A stretch of 64,000 nt of DNA, taken from the NCBI RefSeq assembly GCF_900230215.1, contig NZ_LT907982.1, positions 620,001 through 684,000 on the forward strand. The letters are read 5' to 3'. The DNA comes from Jatrophihabitans sp. GAS493 (GTDB lineage Bacteria > Actinomycetota > Actinomycetes > Mycobacteriales > Jatrophihabitantaceae). Below the pieces are notes generated by a model that did no database searches, was not told the origin of the DNA, and saw only the letters and a list, made by a program, of their open reading frames with translations. The position numbers were made by a program, and so were the translations under genes. The first letter of the stretch is position 1; each line of letters opens with the position of its first letter. Below are positions 34,753 through 44,904 of this stretch, piece by piece.

Positions 34753-35870
34753 CCTCGCCGTTGGCGCAGATCGCTCCGGTGCCCCCACTGGCGGGCTACA
34801 CGGTGGCGGTAACCGCGTCGCGTCGGCGGCGGGAGTTCGGGGCGGCCCTTGAACGGCAGGGGGCAGCCGTCGTCTACGCCCCCGCGGTACGCATCATCCC
34901 GCTCTCGGACGACGCGCTGCTGCGCGAGGCCACCCTGCACTGCCTGGCCCGGGGGGTGGACATCGTGGTCGCCACCACCGGCATCGGCCTGCGCGGCTGG
35001 ATCGAAGCGGCCGAGGGGTGGGGCATCGGCGAGCAGCTGCTCGACACCATCGGGCGCGCCGAACTGATCGCCCGGGGGCCGAAGGTCCGCGGTGCGGTAC
35101 GGGTAGCCGGCCTAACCGAGGCGTGGGCTCCGGAGTCGGAGTCCACGATCGAGGTCCTCAGCCATCTCGGGCAGCGATCGCTGCACGGCAAGAAGATCGC
35201 GGTCCAGCTGCACGGGGAGCCGCTAGCCTGGTTCCTCGACGCGCTGCGCTCCCAGGGGGCCGAGGTGATCGAGGTGCCCGTCTACCGTTCCGTGCTGCCG
35301 GAGGATCGTGCGCCGCTGACGCGCCTCATCGGCACGATCGCCGCCCGCGGCGTCGACGCGGTCGCGTTCACCAGCGCGGCGGCCACCGCGAACCTGCTGA
35401 AGGTCGCCCAGACGATGCAGTTCAGCGAGGTGATCACGGCGCTGAGCACGGACGTGCTCGCCGCCTGCGTCGGCCCGGTCACCGCGGCGCCACTGACCGC
35501 GCATGGAATCACGGTGGCCCAACCGGAGCGGTTCCGCCTGGGCGCGCTGGTGAAGACCATCGTCGACGAGCTGCCGAAGTGGCGCGGCCGCAGTATCGTC
35601 TCGGCCGATCGAGCCATCGAGATCCGCGGACAGGCGGTGGTGGTGGACGGGAAGCTGCTGCCGGTGGGGGGCACCGGGATCGCCCTGCTCCGGCGGCTGG
35701 CCGACGAACCGGGACGGGTGGTTCCGCGCGAGGAGCTGCTCAACGCACTCCCCGGTGGCGGCACCGACCCGCACGCGGTCGAGGTCGCGATCGGACGGCT
35801 CCGGGCCAGCCTGAACGATCCGCGAATCGTGGAGACGGTCGTGAAGCGCGGCTACCGTCTCTGTAGCTGA
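34749..35870 (+). CDS. Uroporphyrinogen-III synthase-like domain fused to a winged-helix DNA-binding domain
   Basis: From the GTG at 34749 the 373-residue product has a HemD-like domain over residues 1 to about 260 ('GYTVAVTASRRRREFGAALERQGA', 'VQLHGEPLAWFLDALRSQGAEVIEVPVYR', 'AVAFTSAAATANLL'). A C-terminal OmpR-type winged helix follows (about 275-373), ending 'RLRASLNDPRIVETVVKRGYRL'. This fusion is known beside nitrite-reductase genes in actinobacteria, for example Mycobacterium Rv0260c. Uroporphyrinogen-III is the sirohaem precursor NirB needs. The protein could make or sense the tetrapyrrole and regulate the operon; which one is not settled. Confidence 0.85.
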   Translation: MTSPLAQIAPVPPLAGYTVAVTASRRRREFGAALERQGAAVVYAPAVRIIPLSDDALLREATLHCLARGVDIVVATTGIGLRGWIEAAEGWGIGEQLLDTIGRAELIARGPKVRGAVRVAGLTEAWAPESESTIEVLSHLGQRSLHGKKIAVQLHGEPLAWFLDALRSQGAEVIEVPVYRSVLPEDRAPLTRLIGTIAARGVDAVAFTSAAATANLLKVAQTMQFSEVITALSTDVLAACVGPVTAAPLTAHGITVAQPERFRLGALVKTIVDELPKWRGRSIVSADRAIEIRGQAVVVDGKLLPVGGTGIALLRRLADEPGRVVPREELLNALPGGGTDPHAVEVAIGRLRASLNDPRIVETVVKRGYRLCS

Positions 35871-35879
35871 AGCCGAAAC

Positions 35880-37001
35880 TTACTTCTTCGCCAGGCCGGC
35901 GACGAGCGCCCAGCAGGTGATCGCCGAGCCGACGGTGGTCCAGTACCCGTACTGCTCGTAGATGGCGGCCGCCTGCTTCGTCTCCTCGGCCAGGGTGGCC
36001 GCATTCATCTGCGGGTCCGAGGCATTGCGCACGCTCACCCAGGGCGGCGGATCGGCCAGGTCGCTGCAGGCCAGGCCCAGCGCGGCGTCGTCCATCTCGA
36101 CGGCCTTCGCATCGGGCTGGAACGTCCTTAATCCGTAGTGGTTGTTGGCGTCATCGAAGGCGAAGAAGTCCGTCGAGAGCACCGACACGGGGTTCTTCGC
36201 GCTGTCGGCGACGATGCTCGGCCCACGCTCGGCCGGCGGCAGATGGGCGGCATTCACCGGAATCAGCTTGGTATTCGCCGTGTGGAAGTGCGAGTGCGAC
36301 GGCTGCTTGCCGGCGCTGCTGTAGGACGCGGTCGCCCACAGGTCATGCTCGAAACGTTTCGTCGCATCCCAGCGCACCCGCGACGAGACGATGACGTCCC
36401 CGAGCAGCGTGTCGGCACCGACTCCGCCGGCGGTCCCGGTGGTGATGACCAGCCGCGGCTGAACCTGCCCGATCATCTGCCGCCAGAGGGCCCGGATCGG
36501 CAGCGCCGGCCCGTCGGTCGAGGGGTGCAGGTCTGACTTCACCAGCACGACGCTGAAGTCACCGATCCGGGTCATCGTCCAGATTCCGGCCTGATTCTTG
36601 CCGGCCATCAGCGACGGTGCCCCCTTCTGCACCGACTTCTTGAGCTCCTCCCACCCGTTGCGGTAGCGGGTCCAGGCCTGGGTCGGACGCCCCGGAGTCA
36701 GTACGTCGGCCAGTGCCTCGCCCTCGGCCACCGTGTAGGTGACGATAAGGGCATCAGCCTTCGGCAGCGGGTCGGTGTCGGCCGGCGGCGGGTTCAGCGT
36801 CATCGGCATCGGGACCAGGCCGGCCGGCCACGGGATCGGGTCCGGATGCAGCGATGCGACCAGAGCCTGCGCCTGCTCGGTATCCGGTGCGACGGCGAAG
36901 CGGTAACCCGACGCCGCCTTCGGATCGAACTCGATGATGTGACGGGCGACGGCGGCCGTCTGCGCATCCAACTCCAGATCCTGCGAAAGCGTGGCAACCA
37001 C
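35880..37001 (-). CDS. Nucleoside-phosphorylase-superfamily protein of unknown role
   Basis: The 373-residue protein has a core resembling the PNP/UDP phosphorylase superfamily ('RLVITTGTAGGVGADTLLGDVIVSSRVRWDA', in parts, and 'KAVEMDDAALGLAC'), with an N-terminal addition of about 100 residues. No signal peptide is seen. Members of this superfamily cleave nucleosides, AMP or MTA, or serve as toxins or effectors in defence systems. It lies between the HemD fusion and the nitrate reductase on the minus strand; whether it belongs to nitrate metabolism is unclear. Confidence 0.65.
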   Translation of the reverse strand: MVATLSQDLELDAQTAAVARHIIEFDPKAASGYRFAVAPDTEQAQALVASLHPDPIPWPAGLVPMPMTLNPPPADTDPLPKADALIVTYTVAEGEALADVLTPGRPTQAWTRYRNGWEELKKSVQKGAPSLMAGKNQAGIWTMTRIGDFSVVLVKSDLHPSTDGPALPIRALWRQMIGQVQPRLVITTGTAGGVGADTLLGDVIVSSRVRWDATKRFEHDLWATASYSSAGKQPSHSHFHTANTKLIPVNAAHLPPAERGPSIVADSAKNPVSVLSTDFFAFDDANNHYGLRTFQPDAKAVEMDDAALGLACSDLADPPPWVSVRNASDPQMNAATLAEETKQAAAIYEQYGYWTTVGSAITCWALVAGLAKK

Positions 37002-37075
37002 GAGCTGTCCCCCTCAAGCGCGCACACCGGATGCGGCAACCAGCTAGAGGCGGCTACTCGCCCGGTTGATACAGC

Positions 37076-40000
37076 TCAGTACACGTCGCGCAGGTATCGC
37101 TTGTCTACCGTCAATTGCTTGACGTACGCCGCGGCCGCCTCCTCGCTCAGCCCGCCATGGCGGGCGACGATCTCGCGCAGCGCCTGGTCGACGTCCTTGG
37201 CCATCCGGGAGGCATCGCCGCAGACGTAGAAGTGGGCGCCCTCCTGCAGCCAGGCATAGAGTTGCCCACCCTGCTCCCGCATCCGGTCCTGCACGTAGAC
37301 CTTCGCCCGCTGGTCGCGGGAGAAGGCCAGGTCCAGCCGGGTGAGCAGTCCGTCGCGCTGCATCCCCGCCAGCTCGTCTCGGTAATAGAAATCGGTGGCT
37401 TCGCGCTGCTCGCCGAAGAAGAGCCAGTTGCTGCCGTGGTGACCCCGGGCCCGTCGCTCAGCCAGGAAACCCATGAAGGGTGCCACCCCGGTGCCGGGAC
37501 CGATCATGATCATCGGGGTCGAGGGGTCCGCCGGCGGCTTGAATTGTTTCGCCCGCTGCACCGCCACCGCAACCTCGTGACGGTCCGGAGCGTCGGCCAG
37601 GTAAGTCGAGCAGACGCCCTTACGCCACAGGGACTGTTGGCTCTCATACCGCACCACCGACACGGTGATCCGGGCCGTCGCGGCATCGGTCATCGGGCTG
37701 GAGGAGATGGAGTAGAGGCGCCGCTGCAGCCGCTTCAGCACCCCGCACCACTCCTGCGCCGTCGCCGTCACCGGGAACTCAGCGAGTATGTCGACCGCCT
37801 GCCGCCCCCAGAGCCACTGGTTCAGAGCGTCCTTGGCCGCCGGGCGTAGCAACTGCTGCAACTCCCGTTCCCGGGAGCGTTCAGCAATGAATCTCAGCAG
37901 TTCCGGTGCCGCCCGGGCGATCTCGAGTGAGCTCTGCAGCGCCTCGCCGAAGGGTAGCGAACCGATCCCGGGAAGCTCCACCGGCTCACTCCCGGCCATT
38001 CCGGTGACATCCAGCCACTCGGCGACCAGGCGCGGGCAGTTCTGCGGCATGACGCCCAGGGCGTCACCGGCCTCGTAGCTCAGACCGGTCTGGCTCAGAT
38101 CGAAGGTGAATTGGCGTACCTCCTTCTGAGCCCCGGGCAGGCTCAGCAGGCGATTGCCGACCAGCTGGGCTCGTTCGGTCGAACGGTTTGGTTGGGACGT
38201 CCCAGCTCCAGCCGCGCCCCCAGCAGCGTCCCCAGTCGCCCCGGCGACAGCCGGAGCGACAGCGCTCGGCCGCGGTGGGGCCTGCTGCTGCCGCAGCGAG
38301 TTGATCGCCTGCTCAAGCCATCCGCTGGCCTGCTCGTCGAAGTCCGGCTCACAGTCGACCCGGGGCAGCAGTCGCAGCGCACCGAGCTCGTCCAGGCGCT
38401 CGTCGATCTTGCGGCCGTGCCCGCAGAAGTCGTCGTAGCTGGAATCCCCCAGCGCCAGCACCGCGTACCGGATTCCGTGCAACTTCGGAAGATCCGTCGA
38501 ATTCAAGGCGCTCCAGAAGGATGCGCCGTTGTCCGGGGAGTCGCCGTCGCCAAAGGTGCTGGTCACGACGAGCAGGTCGGTGCGTGGGGTGAGGCTGGTT
38601 GGGTCGCACTCATCCATGGCCAGCAGCCGGGGCGGGCGGCGCAGTCCGGCGGCGATCCGTTCAGCGGCGCTGGCGGCTACCTCCTCGGCGTTGCCGGTCT
38701 GTGATGCCCAGACGATCACCACCTCCCGACTACCGGCCGCCGGGCCCGTCTCGCCCGGCGGCCCAGCACTGCGACGCGGAGTTCGCGAGTACCGCCCGGC
38801 GAGCATGCCGTTCACCCAGAGCGCCCGTTCGGGATCGAAGGGAGCACCCGGGGGCAGCACCGGCACGCCGGTCACGCTGGGGTCGCTGATCGTCAACGCG
38901 GCCAGGAACCCACTCAGGTAGGTGCGCTGATCATCCGAGAATTCCGGTGGGTTGAGCGTGTCGATCGCCACCAAGCTCGCCAGCTCACGCGTCTCGAGCG
39001 CATCGCTCAGGCTCAGCTGACTGCTGATCGGTGCCGGCGCCGGCTGCTCCTGCGCCGGCGGCCGGGTCACCGCGCCGGCGACCCGGGTCACCGCGCCGGC
39101 GACCCGGGTCAGGCTCACCGCGCACGCTTTGAATTCGGGTTGGAAGGAGATCGGGTCGACGGCGTCATTGGTGACCGCGTTGACGCTCAGGTACTCACCG
39201 AAGACGTCGTTCCAATGAAACGGCGTGAAGCAGTTCCCCGGCCGCACCCGGTCAGTGAGCTGGGCCGGCAGCACCGCCCGCCCGCGGCGCGACGCGAGCT
39301 CCACCTGATCGCCCTCAGCTATCCCCAAGTGCTGCGCGTCGGCCGGGTGCAGCTCGACGAAGGGTCCGGGGTTGAGCTTGTTGAGTTTGGCGACGCGCCC
39401 CGTCTTGGTCAGCGTGTGCCACTGGTGCTGCAGCCGTCCGGTGTTGAGCACGAAGGGGTAGGTGTCGTCGGGCAGTTCGGCCGGCGGCAGGTGTGGACGG
39501 GCCTGAAAGACGGCCCGGCCGCTCGGCGTGGCGAAGGCCAGCCGTGGCGCGTGGCCGTCATCGCGGGCGAACAGGTGCTGACTGACGCCGTCGTTGAGGT
39601 AGCGGATCGGGCTGCGGTCGCTCAGCGAGCCGGGCGCACTCGGCCACTGCACCGGGTTGTCCCGCAGCCGCCGGTAGCTGATCCCCCGCAGATCATGACC
39701 GGTCTTCGGGTTCCAGGTCCGCTTGATCTCCTCGAAGATCTCCTCGGCGTTGTTGTAGGAGAAGCCGTCTGAGTAACCGAGCTCGCAGGCGATGCGGGCG
39801 ATGATCTGCCAGTCCGGCAGCGCGCCGCCCGGTGGGTCGGCCGCGGCGCGCAGCAGCGTCACATTCCGCTCCGAGTTCACCATCACCCCCTCCGACTCGG
39901 CCCACATTGCGGCCGGGAGCACCACATCGGCGTAGGCGTTCGTCTCGGTCTCGGCGAAGACGTCCTGGGTGATGACGAACTCGGCCGCCTCCAGCCCGTC

Positions 40001-41284
40001 GATGACGGTCTTGCGGTTGGCGACGGAGGCGACCGGGTTGGTGCAGATGATCCAACACGCCTTGATCCGGCCGGCGGCCAACTGCTCGAACATGTCGATC
40101 GTCCCGGTCCCCACGTCGGTGCGCAGGGTTCCGCCCGGCACTCCCCAGAGGTCCTCGATGAAGGCGCGCTCCTCGGCCACCGCGACCGAACGCTGCCCGG
40201 GCAGGCCGCCGCCCATGTACCCCATCTCGCGGCCGCCCATGGCGTTCGGCTGCCCGGTCAGCGAGAACGGCCCGCTCCCCGGACGGCAGATCGCCCCGGT
40301 GGCCAGGTGCAGGTTGCAGATCGCGTTGGTGTTCCAAGTGCCGTGGGTGCTCTGGTTGAGCCCCATCGTCCAGCAGCTCATCCACTCGCCGGCCTCGCCG
40401 ATCCAGGCCGCGGCCTGGAGAAGCTGCTCCTCGGGGATGCCGGTGACCTCGGCGACGACGGCCGGCGGGTAGTCGGCCAGGAACTCCTCCATCGCCTCCC
40501 ACCCCTCGGTGAACTCCTCGATGAAATCCCGGTCGACGTGGTCACTGGCCACGAGCAGGTGCAGCAGGCCGTTCAGGAGGGCCAGGTCGGTGCCTGGCCG
40601 GATCTGCAGGAATAGGTCGGCCTTGTCGGCGGTGGCGTTGCGGCGCGGGTCGACGACGATGAGCTTTGCCCCGGCCTTCACCCGATCGAGCAGGCGCAGG
40701 AAGAGGATCGGGTGGCAGTCGGCCATGTTGGCGCCGATGACGAAGAAGACGTCCGCGCGGTCGAAGTCCTGGTAGGAGCCGGGCGGGCCGTCAGAGCCGA
40801 GCGAGGACTTGTAGCCGGTGCCCGCGCTGGCCATGCAGAGGCGTGAATTCGACTCGATCTGGTTGGTGCCGATGTACCCCTTGGCCAGCTTGTTGGCCAG
40901 GTACTGGGCCTCGGTGGTCATCTGCCCCGAGACGTAGAGGCAGAGCGCGTCCGGGCCGTGCTCGTCCAGCAGCTGACGCAGCCGCCTCGCCACCTGCGTG
41001 ATCGCCACGTCCATCGCCGTCGCCTCAGCCTCGTCACCGCGGGCCGGGCGGACCAGCGCGTGGGCGAGGCGACCGGGCGCGGCGAGCATGTCGGCGGTGG
41101 TGGCCCCCTTCGTGCAGAGCCGCCCGAAGTTCGCCGGGTGTGACTTGTCGCCGGTCGCCTTGAGGACACGCCGGGTTCCGTCCTCGGCGGTGGCGACCTC
41201 CAGCACCATGCCGCAGCCGACGCCGCAGTAGGAGCAGACGGTCTTGACGCTCGTGGCCGGCGCCCGCTGGCTTACGGTCGTCAT
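37076..41284 (-). CDS. Assimilatory nitrate reductase fused to a CysJ-type flavoreductase
   Basis: The 1402-residue single chain begins with a [4Fe-4S] site (Cys17, 20, 24 and 57). The molybdopterin oxidoreductase domains run to about residue 700 ('[15 protein letters not shown]' is near the cofactor; '[20 protein letters not shown]' starts the C-terminal dinucleotide-binding domain). After a Pro/Ala linker come a sulfite-reductase-alpha-like helix, a flavodoxin domain ('[20 protein letters not shown]', about 848 on), and an FAD/NADPH domain ending 'KRYLRDVY'. It should reduce nitrate with NADPH without a separate electron carrier. The ATG at 41284 has GAGGGG just upstream. A 21-bp duplication lies in the linker. 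Together with narK and nirBD it completes nitrate-to-ammonium assimilation. Confidence 0.92.
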   Translation of the reverse strand: MTTVSQRAPATSVKTVCSYCGVGCGMVLEVATAEDGTRRVLKATGDKSHPANFGRLCTKGATTADMLAAPGRLAHALVRPARGDEAEATAMDVAITQVARRLRQLLDEHGPDALCLYVSGQMTTEAQYLANKLAKGYIGTNQIESNSRLCMASAGTGYKSSLGSDGPPGSYQDFDRADVFFVIGANMADCHPILFLRLLDRVKAGAKLIVVDPRRNATADKADLFLQIRPGTDLALLNGLLHLLVASDHVDRDFIEEFTEGWEAMEEFLADYPPAVVAEVTGIPEEQLLQAAAWIGEAGEWMSCWTMGLNQSTHGTWNTNAICNLHLATGAICRPGSGPFSLTGQPNAMGGREMGYMGGGLPGQRSVAVAEERAFIEDLWGVPGGTLRTDVGTGTIDMFEQLAAGRIKACWIICTNPVASVANRKTVIDGLEAAEFVITQDVFAETETNAYADVVLPAAMWAESEGVMVNSERNVTLLRAAADPPGGALPDWQIIARIACELGYSDGFSYNNAEEIFEEIKRTWNPKTGHDLRGISYRRLRDNPVQWPSAPGSLSDRSPIRYLNDGVSQHLFARDDGHAPRLAFATPSGRAVFQARPHLPPAELPDDTYPFVLNTGRLQHQWHTLTKTGRVAKLNKLNPGPFVELHPADAQHLGIAEGDQVELASRRGRAVLPAQLTDRVRPGNCFTPFHWNDVFGEYLSVNAVTNDAVDPISFQPEFKACAVSLTRVAGAVTRVAGAVTRPPAQEQPAPAPISSQLSLSDALETRELASLVAIDTLNPPEFSDDQRTYLSGFLAALTISDPSVTGVPVLPPGAPFDPERALWVNGMLAGRYSRTPRRSAGPPGETGPAAGSREVVIVWASQTGNAEEVAASAAERIAAGLRRPPRLLAMDECDPTSLTPRTDLLVVTSTFGDGDSPDNGASFWSALNSTDLPKLHGIRYAVLALGDSSYDDFCGHGRKIDERLDELGALRLLPRVDCEPDFDEQASGWLEQAINSLRQQQAPPRPSAVAPAVAGATGDAAGGAAGAGTSQPNRSTERAQLVGNRLLSLPGAQKEVRQFTFDLSQTGLSYEAGDALGVMPQNCPRLVAEWLDVTGMAGSEPVELPGIGSLPFGEALQSSLEIARAAPELLRFIAERSRERELQQLLRPAAKDALNQWLWGRQAVDILAEFPVTATAQEWCGVLKRLQRRLYSISSSPMTDAATARITVSVVRYESQQSLWRKGVCSTYLADAPDRHEVAVAVQRAKQFKPPADPSTPMIMIGPGTGVAPFMGFLAERRARGHHGSNWLFFGEQREATDFYYRDELAGMQRDGLLTRLDLAFSRDQRAKVYVQDRMREQGGQLYAWLQEGAHFYVCGDASRMAKDVDQALREIVARHGGLSEEAAAAYVKQLTVDKRYLRDVY
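39064..39105. repeat. 21-bp tandem duplication in the nitrate reductase linker
   Basis: The 21-base unit starting GGGTCACCGCGCCGGCGACC occurs twice in direct succession, with a partial third. It codes for a repeated RVAGAVT heptapeptide at about residues 726-740, between the Mo-enzyme and flavodoxin parts. The frame is kept. Confidence 0.92.
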
Positions 41285-41405
41285 CTGCCCCTCGCTCTGC
41301 TGCCCACTGCGAAGCAAGCTATGTCGCGGGCATTACGCGAAGGTCACCGTCGGCCGTACGTACGGGTTTCGATCTCCTCACCGGCGCCGGGGCACCCTGT
41401 GAGGT

Positions 41406-41422
41406 CGGGCCGTGCCGGCCCG
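41406..41422 (-). terminator. Short GC hairpin after the gluconate permease gene
   Basis: CGGGCCG and CGGCCCG form a seven-pair stem with a three-base loop, 11 bases past the 3' end of the permease gene. A second inverted repeat CCTCAC/GTGAGG (41376-41404) lies next to it. No T-run, so only a tentative terminator. Confidence 0.4.
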
Positions 41423-41432
41423 GGGCGAGGGA

Positions 41433-42860
41433 TCAGAGAACCGTTGACAGCCCCATCACGAAGCTGAAGCCAACCACGGAGACGGCCGTCTCCATCACCG
41501 ACCAGCTCTTGAACGTCTGCCCGATGGTGAGGCCGAAGAGCTCCTTCACCAGCCAGAATCCGGCGTCGTTCACGTGCGACAGGAACAGCGACCCGCAGCC
41601 GATGGCCAGCGCTAGCAGGGCGGCATGGGTCGAGGTCAGGTCCGTGGCCAGCGGGGCGACGATACCGGCCGCGGTGATGGTGGCGACCGTCGCCGAGCCG
41701 GTGGCCAGCCGCAGCGCAACCGCGATCAGGTAGCCCAGTACCAGGACGGAGATGTTGGCACCGTTGGCGAACTTGGCCACCGTGTCGCCGACCCCGGCGC
41801 CGATGAGGGTCTGCTTGAAGCCGCCGCCGGCCCCGACGATGAGCAGCACCGCGGCGATCGGGCCGACACTGGCACCGATCCGGCTGGAGATCCGGTTACC
41901 GGTGAAGCCGACCGCGTACCCGAACGTCACCATGGCCAGCAGCACGCCGAGGGTCAACGCGACCAGCGGCTCGCCGATGAAGTCGAAGAAGACCCGGATC
42001 TGCGGTGGGTTCTTGGGCGTGTCCCAGATGATGTCGGCCAGCGCCTTGCCGAGCATCAGCATGACCGGAAAGAGGATCGTCAGCAGGGTGACCAGGAACG
42101 TCGGCGGTCGCTTCACGTCGTCGCTCTGGGTCTTGGCCTTGGTGGTGTCGACGCCACCGGCAACCGCCGGCGGATCGACCGGGACCCAACGGGTGATCGG
42201 GATGGAGAGCAGCGGGCCACAGATGACGACGGTTGGGATCGCCACCAGCAGTCCGAGCGCCAGCGTGGTGCCCAACTGTGCGTGCAGGGCGGCGATCGCG
42301 ATCAGCGGCCCGGGATGCGGCGGGATCAGTCCGTGCAGGGCGGAGAGGCCGGCCAGTGCCGGGATCGCCACCCGCATCAGCTTCAACTTCGAGCGCTGCG
42401 AGACGAGCACGATCACCGGCAGCAGCAGCACCAATCCGATCTCGAAGAACATCGGCAGGCCGATGATGACGGCGACCAGTGACATGGCCCAGGGCACCAG
42501 TTTCGGCGGCGTCTTGGAGAGGAGTTTGTCGATGATCTGGTCGGCGCCGCCGGAGTCGGCCAGCAGCTTCCCGAGCATGGCGCCGAGCGCGATGAGCAGG
42601 CCGACCTCCTGCAGCGTGGCCCCGACACCGTTCTCGAAGTTGGTGATGATCTTGGCCGACGGCACGCCGGCCGCGAAGCCGACGAAGGCCGAGCCGAGCA
42701 TCAACGCCAGGAAGGGATGCATCTTGACGACGGTGATGAGCAGCACGATGAGGGCGATACCCAGGACCGTGACCACCATCAACCGCGTGTCATGGGAGTT
42801 CCACGGTTCAGAAGCTTTGGCCGCGGCGAGCGTCGAATTCGCGAGCAAGGGTGCTGTCAT
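41433..42860 (-). CDS. gntP: Gluconate:H+ symporter, GntP family
   Basis: The 475-residue protein has about twelve membrane helices and GntP-family features such as 'GALMGK'-like 'IALGAMLGKLLADSGGADQI', 'HGLIPPHPGPLIAIAALHAQLG' and 'SHVNDAGFWLVKELFGLTIGQTFKSW' (in parts). These proteins import gluconate or related sugar acids. It lies 12 bases downstream of gluconokinase in the same direction, so both form a gluconate-use operon. Confidence 0.92.
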   Translation of the reverse strand: MTAPLLANSTLAAAKASEPWNSHDTRLMVVTVLGIALIVLLITVVKMHPFLALMLGSAFVGFAAGVPSAKIITNFENGVGATLQEVGLLIALGAMLGKLLADSGGADQIIDKLLSKTPPKLVPWAMSLVAVIIGLPMFFEIGLVLLLPVIVLVSQRSKLKLMRVAIPALAGLSALHGLIPPHPGPLIAIAALHAQLGTTLALGLLVAIPTVVICGPLLSIPITRWVPVDPPAVAGGVDTTKAKTQSDDVKRPPTFLVTLLTILFPVMLMLGKALADIIWDTPKNPPQIRVFFDFIGEPLVALTLGVLLAMVTFGYAVGFTGNRISSRIGASVGPIAAVLLIVGAGGGFKQTLIGAGVGDTVAKFANGANISVLVLGYLIAVALRLATGSATVATITAAGIVAPLATDLTSTHAALLALAIGCGSLFLSHVNDAGFWLVKELFGLTIGQTFKSWSVMETAVSVVGFSFVMGLSTVL

Positions 42861-42872
42861 GCCAGCTCCGAT

Positions 42873-43433
42873 TCAGTTGATTGGGGGAATGGGCTTCAGA
42901 TCGAGGCGATTCACGATCTCGGTTACCTCGTGCTGGGGGGTACCGCCGACGGCGATCGTCAGCGCGTTCTCGTCGGCCGTCGGTGCTTCGAGGGTGTCGA
43001 TCTGCGATTGGAGTAGCGAGGAGGGCATGTAGTGCCCGTGGCGCGCGGTGAGGCGGGTGGCGATCTGATCCTGGCTGCCGGAGAGAAACACGAAGACGAC
43101 GTCGTGGCCCCGCAGCCGGTCGCGGTAGATCTTCTTCAGAGCCGAGCAGGTGATGATGCCGGGTGTGCCGCTCGCCTCGTGCTGGTGGATCCAGGCGGCG
43201 ATGGTGTCGAGCCAGGGCCAGCGATCCTCGTCATCCAGCGGGTGACCGGCCGCCATCTTGGCGACATTGGCCGCTGGGTGCATGTCGTCGCCCTCGGCCA
43301 GGTCCCAGCCGAGGCGGCCGGCCAGCAGGCCGGCCACCGTCGACTTGCCGCTGCCGGATACGCCCATGATCACCAGCACCAGAGGGGTGCTTGGAGGAGT
43401 CGCCTCCGGGTCACGATTCTCATCCGCTGGCAT
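42873..43433 (-). CDS. gntK: Gluconokinase
   Basis: From the ATG at 43433, with AGGAGA shortly upstream, the product has 186 residues. It shows a Walker A loop GVSGSGKST (24-32), 'GDDMHPAANVAKMAAGHPLDDEDRWPWL', 'CSALKKIYRDRLR' and 'GHYMPSSLLQSQIDTLE', all typical of GntK. It phosphorylates gluconate to 6-phosphogluconate, feeding the pentose phosphate pathway. The open frame continues upstream but has no family similarity there. It is the first gene of the gntK-gntP pair; no GntR-type regulator is next to it. Confidence 0.93.
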   Translation of the reverse strand: MPADENRDPEATPPSTPLVLVIMGVSGSGKSTVAGLLAGRLGWDLAEGDDMHPAANVAKMAAGHPLDDEDRWPWLDTIAAWIHQHEASGTPGIITCSALKKIYRDRLRGHDVVFVFLSGSQDQIATRLTARHGHYMPSSLLQSQIDTLEAPTADENALTIAVGGTPQHEVTEIVNRLDLKPIPPIN

Positions 43434-43542
43434 ACCGTCTCCTGACCTGGCACCGTCGTGGGACCAATTTCGGGGGTTGCCTTCGATCCTCGCATTGACG
43501 GTGTGCGGACAGAGAGGCGGCACGCGCGCGAGACTGGACGGC

Positions 43543-44034
43543 ATGATCGAAGTTCGGGTTCTGACCGCCGATGACTGGCGACTCTGGCGCGCTCTGCGGC
43601 GCGACGCTCTCCGCGAGTCGCCCGGAGCCTTCGGCTCGACGCTGGCCGAGTGGTCCGGGCGGGGCGACACAGAGGATCGCTGGCGCGCTCGCCTCGACGA
43701 CGTCGAATTCAACGCCGTGCTACTGCTCGACTCGGTGCCGGTGGGGATGGCAAGCGGCACCAGGCCGGGCGCCGACGGCATGGTCGAGCTGATCTCCCTC
43801 TGGGTCGCCCCGTCAGCTCGCGGGCTTGGCGTCGGCGACGCGGCCGTGGCCGCCGTGCTGCAGTGGGTCGCCGCCGGGCTGCAGTGGGCCGGCGCGGAGC
43901 CTGCGGTCCGACTGTCGGTGAAGGCGGGGAATTCCAAGGCCATCGCGCTCTACCGGCGGCACGGCTTCGTGCCGGCCGGCCCCTCACCGGAGGACCCCGA
44001 CGAGATCTTGATGATCCGGCGAAAAGTCGCGTGA
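43543..44034 (+). CDS. GNAT-family N-acetyltransferase
   Basis: The 163-residue protein starts 'MIEVRVLTADDWRLWRALRRDAL' and has the acetyl-CoA-binding segment 'LWVAPSARGLGVGDAAVAAVLQW' (about 87-109) followed by 'NSKAIALYRRHGFVPAG', as in RimI-like GNATs. Substrate unknown. It is divergent from gluconokinase, and the start was chosen at the ATG that gives the usual GNAT N-terminus. Confidence 0.87.
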   Translation: MIEVRVLTADDWRLWRALRRDALRESPGAFGSTLAEWSGRGDTEDRWRARLDDVEFNAVLLLDSVPVGMASGTRPGADGMVELISLWVAPSARGLGVGDAAVAAVLQWVAAGLQWAGAEPAVRLSVKAGNSKAIALYRRHGFVPAGPSPEDPDEILMIRRKVA

Positions 44035-44066
44035 CTTCGCCCCCGATGTCATGTCAGGGTGCAGTC

Positions 44067-44891
44067 ATGGACGAATGGGCTGAGCTCAACCGCAGGCACT
44101 GGGACGAGCGGGCCGCACCGCACGCCGCCTCCGATAACTACGCGTTCTCGCAATTCGTCGAGGACCGGCAATTCCTCTCCGAGGTGATCCGCTTCGACCG
44201 GCCCCGCCTCGGCGACCTCACCGGACTGCGCGGCGTCCACCTGCAGTGCCATATCGGCACCGACACCATCTCGCTGGCCCGGCTCGGCGCGAGGATGACC
44301 GGACTCGACTTCTCCCCCGCCTCGCTCACCCAGGCCCGCATCCTCGCCGCCCGCACCGGCAGCCCGACCGACTTCGTCGAGGCGGAGGTCTACTCGGCTC
44401 CCGAGGTGCTCGAAGCGGGTTCCTTCGACCTCGTCTTCACCGGGATCGGCGCACTCTGCTGGCTGCCGTCGATCCGGCGCTGGGCCGATGTCGTCGCCAC
44501 CCTGCTTCGTCCGGGCGGGCGGCTGCATCTGCGTGAGGGGCATCCAATGCTCTGGTCGCTGCAGGACGGCCGGGACGACGACCTGCTGGTCGTGGACTTC
44601 CCCTACTTCGAGCAGCCCACGCCGACGGTCTGGGATGAACCGGGCACCTACGTCGAGACCGACCACCAGTTCGTCCACACGACGTCAGCGGACTGGAGCC
44701 ACGGAATCGGCGAGATCGTCACCGCCCTGATGGACGCGGGGCTGGAGCTCACCATGCTCGTCGAGCATGACAGCGTGCCCTGGGAGGCCTTGCCAGGACA
44801 GATGGTGAAGTTACCCAACGGCGAGTACCGGCTGCGCACTCGCCCGGAGCGACTGCCACACACCTACACGCTGCAGGCCGTCCGGCGCTGA
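44067..44891 (+). CDS. Class I SAM-dependent methyltransferase
   Basis: The 274-residue protein begins 'MDEWAELNRRHWDERA' and has a SAM-binding motif of the 'GVHLQCHIGTDTISLARLGARMTGLDFS' kind (split across residues ~57-84), plus 'FDLVFTGIGALCWLP' and 'LLRPGGRLHLREGHPM'. Actinobacterial relatives are numerous; substrate unknown. It is 32 bases after the GNAT gene and may share its transcript. Confidence 0.85.
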   Translation: MDEWAELNRRHWDERAAPHAASDNYAFSQFVEDRQFLSEVIRFDRPRLGDLTGLRGVHLQCHIGTDTISLARLGARMTGLDFSPASLTQARILAARTGSPTDFVEAEVYSAPEVLEAGSFDLVFTGIGALCWLPSIRRWADVVATLLRPGGRLHLREGHPMLWSLQDGRDDDLLVVDFPYFEQPTPTVWDEPGTYVETDHQFVHTTSADWSHGIGEIVTALMDAGLELTMLVEHDSVPWEALPGQMVKLPNGEYRLRTRPERLPHTYTLQAVRR

Positions 44892-44904
44892 GCGGTTGAC
44901 CCGG

